Shown here one piece after another: positions 7,905 to 23,371 of a stretch of DNA of 64,000 nucleotides. The stretch covers positions 1 to 64,000 of the forward strand of contig CAIKND010000182.1 in assembly GCA_903828675.1 (NCBI GenBank), given 5' to 3'. This DNA comes from an uncultured Acidobacteriaceae bacterium. GTDB lineage: Bacteria > Acidobacteriota > Terriglobia > Terriglobales > Acidobacteriaceae. Under the pieces are notes generated by a model, which was not told where the DNA came from, searched no databases, and saw only the letters and a program-made list of their open reading frames with translations. Position numbers and translations under genes: made by a program. How positions within the stretch are numbered: position 1 is the first letter of the stretch; every line of letters starts with the position of its first letter.

Positions 7905-10706
7905 TTAGGGCCGCCTCTCCGCCGGATTTGCGGCAACCACGCGATAGTTGCCCGAGCCCAGCACCAGTTCGATCCTGTTTCCGTTCACCGCCGCGGTCTG
8001 AACCCCGGGTGCCTTGGCGGCCGCCAGCCCATTCACCTTCAACGCCCCCGGCGCGGCCGTTTCAAGCACCACCGTCGCCGTCGCATTGGCGGGAACCGCA
8101 AAGCTGTAGCTGGTCTTCGCAACGCCGCGCACCCAGTCGCTTTCAACCGGTCCCAAAGAGGACGCATAGCGGCAACGGACCCAACCGAGTTTGCCCACCG
8201 GGTTCGGAGCGATCACAATCCGGCGCGGTTCCGCAGCCGACATGTCCACTTGAATCCCGCCCAGGCCGCGATAAAACCACTCCTCGGCGTGCCCCAGCAT
8301 AAAGTGATCCTGCGAGCTTTCAGGATTCGCATCCCAAGCCTCGGTCAGAGCCGTCGCGCCCTGCGCCAGTTGGTATCCGTAGCTGGGCGTATCGGTGCGC
8401 TCCAGCATGTCCAGCAGCACATCGCTGCGGCCTCCTTCCATCAGCGCATCCACCACGTAGTGGTAACCCACGTCACCCGCCGTCACGTGATTGCCGTGAG
8501 CGCGAATGTCCGCCACCAGCGCCGCCAGCACTTGTGCGCGCTCCCCTTCAGGAACCATGTCCAGCGCCAGCGGCATGGCCTGCGCAGTCTGACTTCCCTT
8601 GTCGTACATGTGCCGGTCGGCGTCGAAGAAGCGCGCATTGAAATTCGCGCGCTCCGCCTCCGCCTTTTCCTTGTAGCTTTGGCTTTCGTCCGCCATGCCC
8701 AGCAGCGCCGTCGAATGTTCCAGCACGCGCAGATCCTGGTAGTAGATCGCCGTCCCTGTCACCCCTGCGGTCGTCAGTTTTGACAAGCCCGGTTCGCCGG
8801 GGCCGATATCGTACCAGTCGCCCAGCCCATAAGCGACAATGCCCTCTTTCGCGCGCCTGCCCAGGTAGCTGGTATAGCCGCGCATCACGCCCAGGTTGGC
8901 CTCAAGAAAATGCCGGTCGCCGGTGCGCTCAAACACATACCACGGAGCCAGCACCGCCGCGCTGCCCCACTCCGGCGAGTCGTCGAAGACGCCCTCGTGC
9001 CCCGGATCGAAAACCACGTACTGCGGCGCAATCTCCGCCACCATCCCCGCCTTCGGCCCGTCCTGCCTCTGCTCGTCGGCGATGTTTCGCGCCGTGGCCG
9101 CAAACAGTCCCGCATAGTCGAAGTCATACAGAATGGACGGCGCCATCAGGTGCGTCTCTTCCAGCCACCCCAACTTTTCGCGGTGCGGGCAGTCCGTAAA
9201 CAGGCTCACCGCATTGTTCTCAACCGACCGCACAATCAGCGTATGAATGCGGTTGAGCAAATGATCCGAGGACGCGAAGCTGCCCACCACCGCCGAGGAA
9301 GTATGCACGGCCTCGCCACGCAGCGTGAGCAGTTGCGCCTTGCCTGCGGACGATGTCGTCGCCGCGCCTTCCACCTGCACATATCTGAATCCGTAGTAAC
9401 TGAACCGCGGATGCCATTCTTCTGTACCGCCGCCCTTCAGCGTATAGCTGTACCACTGCGGAGCGCCGGAACTGCGCTGCGACACACTCCCGTCCTTGTC
9501 CAGCAACTCACCGGGAATCAGCTTCACCGTTGCGCCCGCTGCGCCGCTCACCGTAATCGCCGGCCATCCCGCGAAATTCTGGCCCAGGTCATACACCAGC
9601 ACGCCCGGCTTCGGTTGCGTGGTCTTCACGGGGATATAGGTGTGCATCACGCGAATCGGCGGCGCAGCCTCGGGTCGCAGCACGCCGCCAGGGCTCGCCG
9701 TCACCAGCGCCGCGCTCCATTTTGCGTCTTCAAAGCCCCCACGATCCCAACCGGCCGGTTCGCCCCGCGCATCAAAATCTTCGCCACCATACGTCGAAGA
9801 AAACGTAATCGGCCCCGGCGCGGTCTTCCAGCTTCCGTCGCTCGCAACCTCAACACGCGAACCATCGGCCAGCTCAACTGAAAGCTGCACCATGCACTTC
9901 GGCGGTCCATAGCTGCCTTCAAATTTCGTGTACCGCCCCGGCGTCTTCAGCACGCGATACATGCCGTTGCCCAGCATCACGCCCATCGCATTCGCGCCCC
10001 CATGCAGCAGCTCTGTCACGTCATAGCTGTCGTAGTAGACGGTCTTGCGATAGTCGCTCCATCCCGGAGTCAGTTCGTCGCTGCCCACCTTGTGCCCGTT
10101 GATGCGCAGCTCATCCTGCCCCAGCCCCGAGGCATAGATCACGGCCCGCTTCACTGGGCCAGCCAGCGCAAAACCCTTGCGGAAAAGCGGCAGAGGCTTC
10201 TGCCCCGCGTCTTCATCCGTCCCATCGGCGGCAATCCACTGCGCATGAAACACCGGAGCCTGCGTCCAGTGCGCCGGCCTGCTCCATGCAGTCGGATGGC
10301 CATTTTCATCCCAAAGCTTCACCTGCCAAGAGTATGTGTGTTGCGCTTCCAGGGCCGGCCCCGCATAAACCACGCCACTCGCAGCGCCGGACTCCGCCTT
10401 CCCACTGTCCCAACGCGGCGTTTGGCCTGCTGTAATCTCAGGTCCGGCAGCAGTTACGCGCACCTCGTACGCCGTTTGCCGCACCCCATGAAGAGTCGGC
10501 GACGCGGCTGCCACACTCCACGAAAACTCCGGCCGCGCTTCCGCCACCGCCAGCGGCTCGGTCCACCCGTTACACCGCAAACCGGAGGGCGCTGCGAGAT
10601 GGCTCGCAGCCTGCGCGGCCAATGAAATGGGCATGGAACACGCCAGCAAACACACCGGCGCAAGAAGCTGTAATCGCTGAACCAGAAAACCAGAACGCAT
10701 CGTCAT
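7905..10706 (-). CDS. Alpha-L-rhamnosidase (GH78-like), secreted
   Basis: RAVIYASGLGQDELRINGHKVGSDELTPGWSDYRKTVYYDSYDVT, TDCPHREKLGWLEETHL, and C-terminal domain typical of bacterial alpha-L-rhamnosidases. Confidence 0.9.
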   Translation of the reverse strand: MTMRSGFLVQRLQLLAPVCLLACSMPISLAAQAASHLAAPSGLRCNGWTEPLAVAEARPEFSWSVAAASPTLHGVRQTAYEVRVTAAGPEITAGQTPRWDSGKAESGAASGVVYAGPALEAQHTYSWQVKLWDENGHPTAWSRPAHWTQAPVFHAQWIAADGTDEDAGQKPLPLFRKGFALAGPVKRAVIYASGLGQDELRINGHKVGSDELTPGWSDYRKTVYYDSYDVTELLHGGANAMGVMLGNGMYRVLKTPGRYTKFEGSYGPPKCMVQLSVELADGSRVEVASDGSWKTAPGPITFSSTYGGEDFDARGEPAGWDRGGFEDAKWSAALVTASPGGVLRPEAAPPIRVMHTYIPVKTTQPKPGVLVYDLGQNFAGWPAITVSGAAGATVKLIPGELLDKDGSVSQRSSGAPQWYSYTLKGGGTEEWHPRFSYYGFRYVQVEGAATTSSAGKAQLLTLRGEAVHTSSAVVGSFASSDHLLNRIHTLIVRSVENNAVSLFTDCPHREKLGWLEETHLMAPSILYDFDYAGLFAATARNIADEQRQDGPKAGMVAEIAPQYVVFDPGHEGVFDDSPEWGSAAVLAPWYVFERTGDRHFLEANLGVMRGYTSYLGRRAKEGIVAYGLGDWYDIGPGEPGLSKLTTAGVTGTAIYYQDLRVLEHSTALLGMADESQSYKEKAEAERANFNARFFDADRHMYDKGSQTAQAMPLALDMVPEGERAQVLAALVADIRAHGNHVTAGDVGYHYVVDALMEGGRSDVLLDMLERTDTPSYGYQLAQGATALTEAWDANPESSQDHFMLGHAEEWFYRGLGGIQVDMSAAEPRRIVIAPNPVGKLGWVRCRYASSLGPVESDWVRGVAKTSYSFAVPANATATVVLETAAPGALKVNGLAAAKAPGVQTAAVNGNRIELVLGSGNYRVVAANPAERRP

Positions 10707-10908
10707 AGTGGACTTATCCAGACACGTTGATATATCAAGGGGCCGGACAATGGCAATATAGATACACGTTCAAATTGCTTCATCCTGCAATAGGGTTTGG
10801 AGTAGATTCAGTTATCACGCTCAAATTGAATTCGGGATGTCACAGCAAAATTCCCGGCCATGCACTATAGTTGTGCCACAAAAAGAACATGTTCTCGGAG
10901 GCTCTCCT

Positions 10909-13359
10909 GTGCAGTTGCGAGCTCGCGTCTTTATCTTTGCAATCCTCTTTCTTTTCCTGAATTGCCCTGCAATGTCCTACGCCCAGCGTCCCGGTAACTC
11001 CAATGCTTTCTATCAGCAGTTGCGCGCCCTCGTGCCGGGTGGGGGCGTTGTAGCCGTCAATAACCTCGAACTCAAGCGCGACGCGGCGACCTTTACCTTT
11101 CGCAGCGGGAGTATTGCCTTCTATGGCGAGGTCAACGGCAAGGTAACGGGTGCTGTGTTCAAAGGAGAGGGCCACATCCACCTTGTCCCGCCCACCGCTG
11201 AGGAGCGCCACAATCTAGCCATCACCAACCACAACGAGGAGTTCGAAGATGACTTCGACCAGGTTGTGATGCGCTTTACCGACGCAACCTCAGCGGAACT
11301 TCACAAGGCGGGGGCTGTACAGGGAACGGCAGATCACGGCTTTGCCGAGGCCGCCCAGCAGTTGCACAACTTCCAGCGCAACAAGCTCCTCTACAATTTC
11401 GACCTGCGGCTGCTCGCGGACGTATTGAGTCCCGCACAGGGTGGCTACTTCATGGCCGCAATCCACGGCAAAAAATACCACAACCTGTTCTTCACCGTGG
11501 ACCCGCATGGCGCACCCGAGGTTGAGCCCGAAGAAGTTGCCCTCATGGCCTGGAACGACTGGGGTCCGGCCTATCTCGCGGCCTTTCGACTCAAATCCAT
11601 TGCCGCCCCTGGCGCAGCCGTCGCAAATAGCCAAAACGATGCCTACCGGATCGAAAATGAAGACCTGGACGTCACCATCGAAAAAAACGGCTTTCTAACC
11701 GGTCTGGCTACGGTTCACATCGTTGCCTTGCAGGATGGCCTCTCCGTCGCCCCACTCACGCTCTATTCCACGCTCAGGGTGAGCAAAGTCGAAACCGACA
11801 AGGGTGACCCGCTCGACTTCGTACAGGAGAAGAAGGAAGAAGACTCCGATTTCGGCGTGGTGCTCGCCAAGCCCCTCAACAAGGGCGAAACCGCTAGCGT
11901 TCGCATTGCCTACGGCGGCAAGGACGTTGTCCAGAACGAGGGCGGCGCAAACTACTATCCCATCGCGCGCCAAAGCTGGTATCCCAACGCGTCCTCGGGC
12001 CTCGGCAATTACGCCACCTATCACATGCTCTTTCACGTCGCCAAAGGCCTCCAGCTCATCGCCACCGGGACCAAGGTCAGCGACACCACCGACGGCAGGA
12101 TAACCACCACCGAATGGAAAACAGACGTACCCCTTGCGGTGATCGGCTTCAACCTCGGCAAATTCACCATGAAGGAAGCGACGTTCAAGATTCCGCCAGC
12201 CGATAGCCTCACCATTGACGCATACGCCAATACCGAAACCCCGGATAGTCTAGCCCAGGCCTCCGAGGCCATGAGCGCCACGCCCAACGGCCGCGATGGA
12301 ATGCGCAGCCTGGAAGGCAGCGCAACCGGCAAGATCAACACCGCATCCATGCTGCCTGCGCAACTGAGCCAGGGGCAGGTCGCCGCGCAGATCTACAACA
12401 ACTTCTTCGGCCCCGTCCCCTTCACTAAAATAGCCCTGACACAGCAGTTTGCCTGCAACTATGGCCAGAGCTGGCCCATGCTCGTCTACCTTCCAATTTG
12501 CGGTTTCCTCGACACGACCCAGCAGAATGCCTTCGGCCTCGATCCCGCGAATATGTATTGGAAGACCGTGACGGCGCACGAGGTGGCGCACCAATGGTGG
12601 GGCCAGACCGTCGGCTTCAAGAGCTATCGCGACCAGTGGATGAGCGAGGGATTCGCGCAGGAGTCGGCATCTATCTTTCTGCTCGCCACCCGGCCCAAGC
12701 CCGACGACTTCCTCCAATTCTGGAAGCAGCAGCGCAAGCTCATCACCGAGAAGAACTCCATGGGCTTCCGTCCCATCGATGTCGGGCCCGTCACCATGGG
12801 CTTCCGCCTCAGTACCGAGAAGACCGGTTGGGGCGTTTATCAGAACCTCGTCTATCCCAAGGGCGGCTATATCCTGCACATGATCCGCATGATGATGTGG
12901 ACCCAGAAGGAAGGCGACACGCGATTCATCGCCACCATGCACGACTTTGTCTCGACCTACCGCCTCAAAGCCGCAACGACCGAGGACTTCAAAGCCATTG
13001 TCGAAAAGCACATGAGCCCCGGCATGGACCTCGAAGGCAACCAGAAGATGGATTGGTTCTTCCGCGAGTATGTGTACGGAACCGACCTGCCCAGCTACCA
13101 CTTCGAGAGCCAGGCCACGCAAAATGGCGACGCCACCACGCTGCACTACAAGCTGACCCAATCCGGCGTGAGTGCCGAATTCAGAAATACCGTCCCGCTC
13201 TATCTCGAACTCACCGACGGCAAGATTTTGCGCCTCGGCGCGGTGCGCATTACCGGCGCATCTACCGTCGACCAGACAGTACAATTGCCCAAACTGCCCG
13301 CCCCCGTGAAGCGCGCCGCCATCAATTACTATTACGACTTGCTCTGCACCGATAACTAG
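10909..13359 (+). CDS. M1-family metallopeptidase, secreted
   Basis: HEVAHQWWGQTVGFKSYRDQWMSEGFAQE (HExxH..E); GTG start at 10909 preceded by CGGAGG and followed by a signal peptide is favoured over ORF start 10837. Confidence 0.9.
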   Translation: MQLRARVFIFAILFLFLNCPAMSYAQRPGNSNAFYQQLRALVPGGGVVAVNNLELKRDAATFTFRSGSIAFYGEVNGKVTGAVFKGEGHIHLVPPTAEERHNLAITNHNEEFEDDFDQVVMRFTDATSAELHKAGAVQGTADHGFAEAAQQLHNFQRNKLLYNFDLRLLADVLSPAQGGYFMAAIHGKKYHNLFFTVDPHGAPEVEPEEVALMAWNDWGPAYLAAFRLKSIAAPGAAVANSQNDAYRIENEDLDVTIEKNGFLTGLATVHIVALQDGLSVAPLTLYSTLRVSKVETDKGDPLDFVQEKKEEDSDFGVVLAKPLNKGETASVRIAYGGKDVVQNEGGANYYPIARQSWYPNASSGLGNYATYHMLFHVAKGLQLIATGTKVSDTTDGRITTTEWKTDVPLAVIGFNLGKFTMKEATFKIPPADSLTIDAYANTETPDSLAQASEAMSATPNGRDGMRSLEGSATGKINTASMLPAQLSQGQVAAQIYNNFFGPVPFTKIALTQQFACNYGQSWPMLVYLPICGFLDTTQQNAFGLDPANMYWKTVTAHEVAHQWWGQTVGFKSYRDQWMSEGFAQESASIFLLATRPKPDDFLQFWKQQRKLITEKNSMGFRPIDVGPVTMGFRLSTEKTGWGVYQNLVYPKGGYILHMIRMMMWTQKEGDTRFIATMHDFVSTYRLKAATTEDFKAIVEKHMSPGMDLEGNQKMDWFFREYVYGTDLPSYHFESQATQNGDATTLHYKLTQSGVSAEFRNTVPLYLELTDGKILRLGAVRITGASTVDQTVQLPKLPAPVKRAAINYYYDLLCTDN

Positions 13360-13380
13360 TTTGAGTGTCATCACCGCATT

Positions 13381-13425
13381 GCCCACCCACCCTTGAATCG
13401 CCGTTTGATTCAAGGGTGGGTGGGC
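13381..13425. repeat. Perfect 19-bp inverted repeat with 7-nt loop
   Basis: GCCCACCCACCCTTGAATC-gccgttt-GATTCAAGGGTGGGTGGGC. Confidence 0.95.
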
Positions 13426-13482
13426 AACAATTCCGATCTCGACTCATTGCAAAAGCGACCAAGCGGGCGGATAATTCCACTC

Positions 13483-14427
13483 ATGTTCCGAGCAATCATA
13501 ACCAAGGGCGCTCTTGCGGTTTTCTGCGTCTTCGTCCTGGCTGCCGCTCACGGTGAACCGGCGTCTACCGATGCTTCATCCTTGACTGTCGGTAGATTTG
13601 TAACGCAGGCTTACGAAGGTGGAAACAGTCCACTTCTTCCAGATTCCATCATGACCACGTCGGAGGTCTGGGATCCGTCAGGCGAGATCTTCGTCTACGA
13701 TGCCCCAAAATTTCGCCCCAGAAAAGTCGCTCAGGGGATAGACCCGGCGCTGTCTCCGGATGGCGCCACAATCGCATCTTGCGGTTTCCTGCCAGGACAG
13801 GTCCGCTCGCAACTCATGATTGTGAAATCCGATGGCACCGGCCAAAAGGTTTTGACGAACATGGAGGGCTCGCCGTGTGCTCCCGCCTGGTCCCCCGATG
13901 AAAAGAGGATCGCGTTCAGCGTCCAGAGTGGTAAGGGGCAGACTGTAATGGTGCTGGATTTTGAACACAAAACGATCACCCCGGTCGCGCTCGGCACTCT
14001 TCCCCGCTGGTCACCGGATGGAAAGAAGCTTTTGTTCCTCCGCAAGCCTGAAGTTCATGGCGCCGTGGCGTCAATCTGGGTTGCCGATGCTGACGGAAAG
14101 CATGCAAGGATGGTTCTCGATACGTCTGCGCTGATTCCCGCCGCCGCTTGGGGCAGCGACGGAAAATCGATTGTGTACACGAACGACTACCACCACCGGT
14201 CGGCGATCTTCCGCGTGAACCTGGATGGAACCAATCCCGAGAAGGTCGCGGGAGACAAGAATCTGGAAATGTACTACCCCTCGATTTCAAAGGACGGAAA
14301 GAAACTCGCCGTCGAGATTGTGGACGGAAAAATGCTGATGTTGAAGGAGATTGACATCAGTACTCAGAAGTTGCGGTGGCTTGCGAATGCCGCGCGCGGT
14401 GACGTTGTTTGGAGCAGCGTTCACTGA
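13483..14427 (+). CDS. TolB-like / PD40 beta-propeller secreted protein
   Basis: Repeated LSPDG, WSPDEKRIAFS, WSPDGKKLLFL, SKDGKKLAVE motifs; signal peptide from MFRAIITKG. Confidence 0.8.
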   Translation: MFRAIITKGALAVFCVFVLAAAHGEPASTDASSLTVGRFVTQAYEGGNSPLLPDSIMTTSEVWDPSGEIFVYDAPKFRPRKVAQGIDPALSPDGATIASCGFLPGQVRSQLMIVKSDGTGQKVLTNMEGSPCAPAWSPDEKRIAFSVQSGKGQTVMVLDFEHKTITPVALGTLPRWSPDGKKLLFLRKPEVHGAVASIWVADADGKHARMVLDTSALIPAAAWGSDGKSIVYTNDYHHRSAIFRVNLDGTNPEKVAGDKNLEMYYPSISKDGKKLAVEIVDGKMLMLKEIDISTQKLRWLANAARGDVVWSSVH

Positions 14428-14476
14428 GATAGCAGACGCTCTTCAGCAGTTGCTCATAAGCTGAACGCACACAATA

Positions 14477-14510
14477 ACAAAGACGCGGACCTTCAGGTCC
14501 ACGTCTTTGT
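14477..14510. terminator. Bidirectional hairpin terminator between convergent genes
   Basis: ACAAAGACGCGGACC-TTCA-GGTCCACGTCTTTGT, 15-bp stem with one C/A (G/U) mismatch. Confidence 0.8.
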
Positions 14511-14532
14511 GGTAAGCATTGGATGCGAAGCG

Positions 14533-15204
14533 CTACCGCTTTGCCATCGCTTCACGAACCGTAAGCGCCACTTGTACCGCCTGCAAGGCGCTGCCCTCTG
14601 CCTTGTAATGCACGTCGTCGGAGTGCAAGTCGGTGTGAGGCAGCATCAGCCCATGCTGGTCGTCCGTTGAGATCCCCTCGCTGGCCATCAGCGTGGCCGC
14701 CAACTTGTTGCGCTCGTCAATGCGGGCGTTGGTGGCTCCGCCGGTCGTCGAATCCTCGCGAACCGGCGTGGTCGCCGTCCAGATCAGCTTTGCCTGCGGA
14801 GCCCCGCCGCGCAGCGCGGCAACCATAGCCGGAAGCCCGGCGGCGTATTGCTGCTCCGTGTAGCCCCACCCGTGCATCCCGCTATTGAAGTGCACAACGG
14901 CGAACTTCAACCCCATCGTGCTGAAATAGTCGCGCAGTTGTCCCGGCAGCCGCGAGTCACCACTCGACACAGAAGTAGCAAACAGATAAACATTCGCCAC
15001 GCCCTTCAACTGCTCGGCAACGGCCGGATAATACCCGCGCGTAATCGAGTCGCCCACCAGCAGCACATTGGGCAGTTTCGCATCTGGCTTGTCCGCCCGG
15101 TCTGTCCAGGTCCACTCTATCTTTTCCGTAATTGGAAGCCCCGCCTGCGCTGCCATGCCCAGCGTACAAGCAAAGATAGTCATCAACAAAACCATTCGTC
15201 GCAT
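14533..15204 (-). CDS. SGNH/GDSL-type hydrolase, secreted
   Basis: LLVGDSITRGYY, SGMHGWGY, DLHSDDVHYKAEG blocks; signal peptide. Confidence 0.87.
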   Translation of the reverse strand: MRRMVLLMTIFACTLGMAAQAGLPITEKIEWTWTDRADKPDAKLPNVLLVGDSITRGYYPAVAEQLKGVANVYLFATSVSSGDSRLPGQLRDYFSTMGLKFAVVHFNSGMHGWGYTEQQYAAGLPAMVAALRGGAPQAKLIWTATTPVREDSTTGGATNARIDERNKLAATLMASEGISTDDQHGLMLPHTDLHSDDVHYKAEGSALQAVQVALTVREAMAKR

Positions 15205-15350
15205 ATCAATCCATCCTTTAGCCTTGCAGATTACAGATGAAACCGCGAAGCATGAACAATGTTCTTGCCGAAAGGTTACACCAGGGGCCGCATAAGCACA
15301 GAGAGCGCGAACCGAAGTCTGCGCTCGCTGTGTTTCTCACTCGAGTTGAC

Positions 15351-20051
<4,701 letters not shown>

Positions 20052-20544
20052 GAATCCCTCTCCGTGAGCCCTGGTTCGCTCTGTAACTGTCTGTTCGTGT
20101 GTCGATAAGGCCGCATGCGTCTGAAGCAATCGGCTGGGTGGGGCGCAGGCCGCAGCGCATTTGCGCAGCGACCTGCTCAAAACCGGCCAAAAGCCAACGC
20201 TCCATCTGGCCGCAATGCCAACAAAACTGATCGAATACCTCTGCCAAGTGTAAAGGCCGGAATCGAGTACAGGGAACCCAGGGGAAGATGCTCCTGCAAA
20301 ATCGGCCTATCTATCAGTATGCACCTATCCATGGGAGACAACGTCCCAAGAGGTGGGATTGGGAGCGCGCCCTGATCCCCGCACTTTACGCAATCCGCAC
20401 CCCGTCCCACCCTGAGCGAGTGCATTCCTGTGCGCTGTATAATTGCGCCGGTTCGCGAACAGGCTGGCAATGTAACCAAAGACTGATCCGCGAACTCGAC
20501 TCAAACACCATTAAACAAGCTGGCAAAGCCGGCAGGAGCAATCC

Positions 20545-22455
20545 ATGATCTCTCATTCCATTCGCCCTGAACGCCTGGGCTTTCTCGCCTTGATTCTTAT
20601 GCTTGCGGCCCCGGCCTTCACCTCCGCACAACCCGCCGCCCTCAAATACCCTGAGCTGCCTGAAGCCCGCCGCGCCGCCATCGCCCAAATGCTCCCGGCC
20701 CAACCCGCTGGGTTCGGCGTCCCCTGCTCTGACCGCGCCGTCTGGGCTTCTGCCGCCCAGTACTTCCAGAGCAGCGTCGAGCGCGCAAACACCCTCATCG
20801 CCAGCCCCTTGCCGCCTTGGGACGACCAGGCCTATCTTCGCTACTCCCGCGACGGCGACCGCAACGAGGGTCAGGCCATGCTCGGTCGCCACAACGGGCA
20901 ACTTACCCCGCTCGTCCTCGCCGAGTGCAGCCAATGGAATGGCAAATACCTGCCCCGTATCGCCGAGCAGCTCGACGCCATCTCCGCCGAAAAATCCTGG
21001 ACCCTGCCCGCCCACGATCCCAAGCTCCTTAACTTCAGCGGAACCCGTTATTACGTTGACCTCGCCGCCGCGGCCGAGGCTCATACAGTGGCTGAGGCCC
21101 TCTACCTGCTCGGCGACAAAATTCCCGCCGACACCCGCCAGCGCGCCATGGCCGCCCTTGAGCTACACGTCTTCGGCCCCATGCGCCGCGCCTATGCCGG
21201 GCAGGAAGATACCTACATCTCCTGGCTCACCGTAAAGCACAACTGGAACTCCGTCTGCCACAACGGCGTCACCGACGCGGCCCTCACCATCCTGCCCGAC
21301 CGCAACGACCGCGCCCTGTTCGCCGCCGCCGCCGAAAAGTGGGTTCCCAACTACCTCGACAGCTTCAGCGATAGCGGCTACGACAACGAAGGCATCGGCT
21401 ACTGGGTTTACGGCTTCTCCAACTACAACGAGCTTCGCGAGCACCTCTGGTACTCCACTGGCGGCAAAATCGACCTCTACAACGATCCCCATGCCCGCAA
21501 GTCCGCCCTATTCGGCTTCCAGTTCGCCATGCTGCCCGGCGTCTATGCCGACTTTGGCGACGCCCACTTCACCTACAAGCCCGACCAGACATTCCTCGCC
21601 GTCATCGACCGCACCTTTGGTCTCGGCGTCTACCCCAACGATCTCGACATCATCCGCGGCGAGCACTCCGAAGCTCTTCCCGCAGCCGTCTACGCCGCGT
21701 TCCCCAACAAGTCGCAGCGCCACGATCCCGGAGCCACCGCCGCCGATCTGCTCGGCCTGCGCGCCTGGTACCCCGAAAACGGCATCCTTGTGGACCGTCC
21801 CGCCCCCGGCGGCGATCTCGCCGTCACCATCAAGGCCGGCGGCAACGGCAACCACAGCCACAACGACGTCGGTTCCTATTCCATCGCCCTCAATTCCACC
21901 CAGATCGTCGGCGATCCCGGCGGCCCCAGCTTCTATATCGCTGACACCTTCAGCCCCAGGCGCTACACCTACCGCCTGCTCAACTCCTTCGGACACCCCG
22001 TTCCTCAGATCGACGGAAAGCTACAGCTTGAAGCCACCACCGTCCACCCCACCGTCGTCTCCACCAATTTCGCGCCGCAGGCAGACTCCATCGTTATGGA
22101 CATAACCTCCGCCTACGACGATTCCAACCTCAAGAAGGTGCTGCGCACCATGAAGTACGCTCGCGGCGTCGACTCATCCGTCGAGATCGCCGACAGCTTT
22201 AGCATTGCCGGCCCCGCCGAAATCGTCGAGTCCTTCCCAATCCACGGAACCTTGAAGCAGATCGACCCCAAAACCTTCCAGATCGACTATCAGGACGCCC
22301 ACATCCAAATCTCCATCGATGCCCCCGCCGCATTCACCCTCACCCAGGACAAGGTGGACGACATGGGCAACCCATTCACTAGAATCGGCGCCAAAATCCA
22401 CCTCGCAACCTCCGGCAAAGTAGTCATGCACTTCAAGAAAGTCGCCGCTAACTAA
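20545..22455 (+). CDS. Heparinase II/III-like secreted protein
   Basis: Signal peptide; KAGGNGNHSHNDVGSYSIALN and helical N-domain typical of heparinase II/III-like proteins. Confidence 0.82.
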   Translation: MISHSIRPERLGFLALILMLAAPAFTSAQPAALKYPELPEARRAAIAQMLPAQPAGFGVPCSDRAVWASAAQYFQSSVERANTLIASPLPPWDDQAYLRYSRDGDRNEGQAMLGRHNGQLTPLVLAECSQWNGKYLPRIAEQLDAISAEKSWTLPAHDPKLLNFSGTRYYVDLAAAAEAHTVAEALYLLGDKIPADTRQRAMAALELHVFGPMRRAYAGQEDTYISWLTVKHNWNSVCHNGVTDAALTILPDRNDRALFAAAAEKWVPNYLDSFSDSGYDNEGIGYWVYGFSNYNELREHLWYSTGGKIDLYNDPHARKSALFGFQFAMLPGVYADFGDAHFTYKPDQTFLAVIDRTFGLGVYPNDLDIIRGEHSEALPAAVYAAFPNKSQRHDPGATAADLLGLRAWYPENGILVDRPAPGGDLAVTIKAGGNGNHSHNDVGSYSIALNSTQIVGDPGGPSFYIADTFSPRRYTYRLLNSFGHPVPQIDGKLQLEATTVHPTVVSTNFAPQADSIVMDITSAYDDSNLKKVLRTMKYARGVDSSVEIADSFSIAGPAEIVESFPIHGTLKQIDPKTFQIDYQDAHIQISIDAPAAFTLTQDKVDDMGNPFTRIGAKIHLATSGKVVMHFKKVAAN

Positions 22456-22470
22456 CGAAAAACACCGGGG

Positions 22471-22511
22471 TGCCCCATCCTTCCCGCGCACTTTGCAGGA
22501 AGGGTGGGAAA
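22471..22511. repeat. GTGCCCCA-headed hairpin repeat
   Basis: TGCCCCATCCTTCC-cgcgcacttTGCA-GGAAGGGTGGGA. Confidence 0.85.
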
Positions 22512-22550
22512 AGAAGAACCCAACCTTCCACTCATCGGGAGAAGCCAGAC

Positions 22551-23330
22551 ATGCAAGACACCACCCCGCAATACGCCAGCTATCCCAGCCTCAGCAACCG
22601 CGTAGTCATCGTCACCGGCGGCGCCACCGGCATCGGCGAATCCGTCGTCACCCACTTCGCCCGTAACGGCTCCCGCGTAGCCTTCCTCGACATTCAGGAC
22701 GCCCCCGCCCAGGCCCTCTCGGCCTCGCTAGCCGCCGAAGGATGCCCCGCCCCCCTCTACATCCACTGCGACCTCACCGATCTCGACGCCCTCAAGGCCG
22801 CTGTCGAGCAGGTCGTCTCGACATACGGCACTATCGATGTCCTGGTCAACAACGCCGCCAACGATCAGCGCCACAGCATCGAAGAAGTCACGCCCGAGTT
22901 CTGGGACCGTTCCATGGCCACCAACCTGCGTCCCCAGTTCTTCATGATCCAGGCCGTCCTGCCGGCCATGCGCGTCGCCGGCCGCGGCTCCATTATCAAC
23001 ATGAGTTCCATCGCCTGGATGATTCCCAACAAGCGCCTCCCCCTCTACGTCGCCGCCAAGGCCGCCATCGTCGGCCTCACCCGCACCGTTGCCCACGACC
23101 TCGGCCCCGACAACATCCGCGTCAACGCCGTCCTTCCCGGAGCCATCGCCACTGAGCGCCAAAAGCAACTTTGGTATACCCCCGAGTACCTCGCCGAGAT
23201 CCATCTCCGCCAGGCTCTCAAAATCCAGATTGAGCCCGCCGACGTGGCCCGCCTCGTCCTCTTCCTCGCCTCCGACGACTCCGGCGCCATCACCAACCAG
23301 AGCTACATCGTCGACGGCGGCTTCGTATAG
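22551..23330 (+). CDS. SDR-family oxidoreductase
   Basis: TGGATGIGESV, NNAAND, YVAAKAAIVGLTRTVAHDLG. Confidence 0.9.
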   Translation: MQDTTPQYASYPSLSNRVVIVTGGATGIGESVVTHFARNGSRVAFLDIQDAPAQALSASLAAEGCPAPLYIHCDLTDLDALKAAVEQVVSTYGTIDVLVNNAANDQRHSIEEVTPEFWDRSMATNLRPQFFMIQAVLPAMRVAGRGSIINMSSIAWMIPNKRLPLYVAAKAAIVGLTRTVAHDLGPDNIRVNAVLPGAIATERQKQLWYTPEYLAEIHLRQALKIQIEPADVARLVLFLASDDSGAITNQSYIVDGGFV

Positions 23331-23371
23331 CCCCTGAATGCGCTACCATGAAGACAGGATTGAGGCTTCCC

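Noticed and set aside
12250-13413. 387-aa minus-strand ORF opposite the M1 peptidase
   Set aside because: Fully antisense to a clear peptidase with catalytic motifs; long antisense ORFs are expected from GC-rich third positions.
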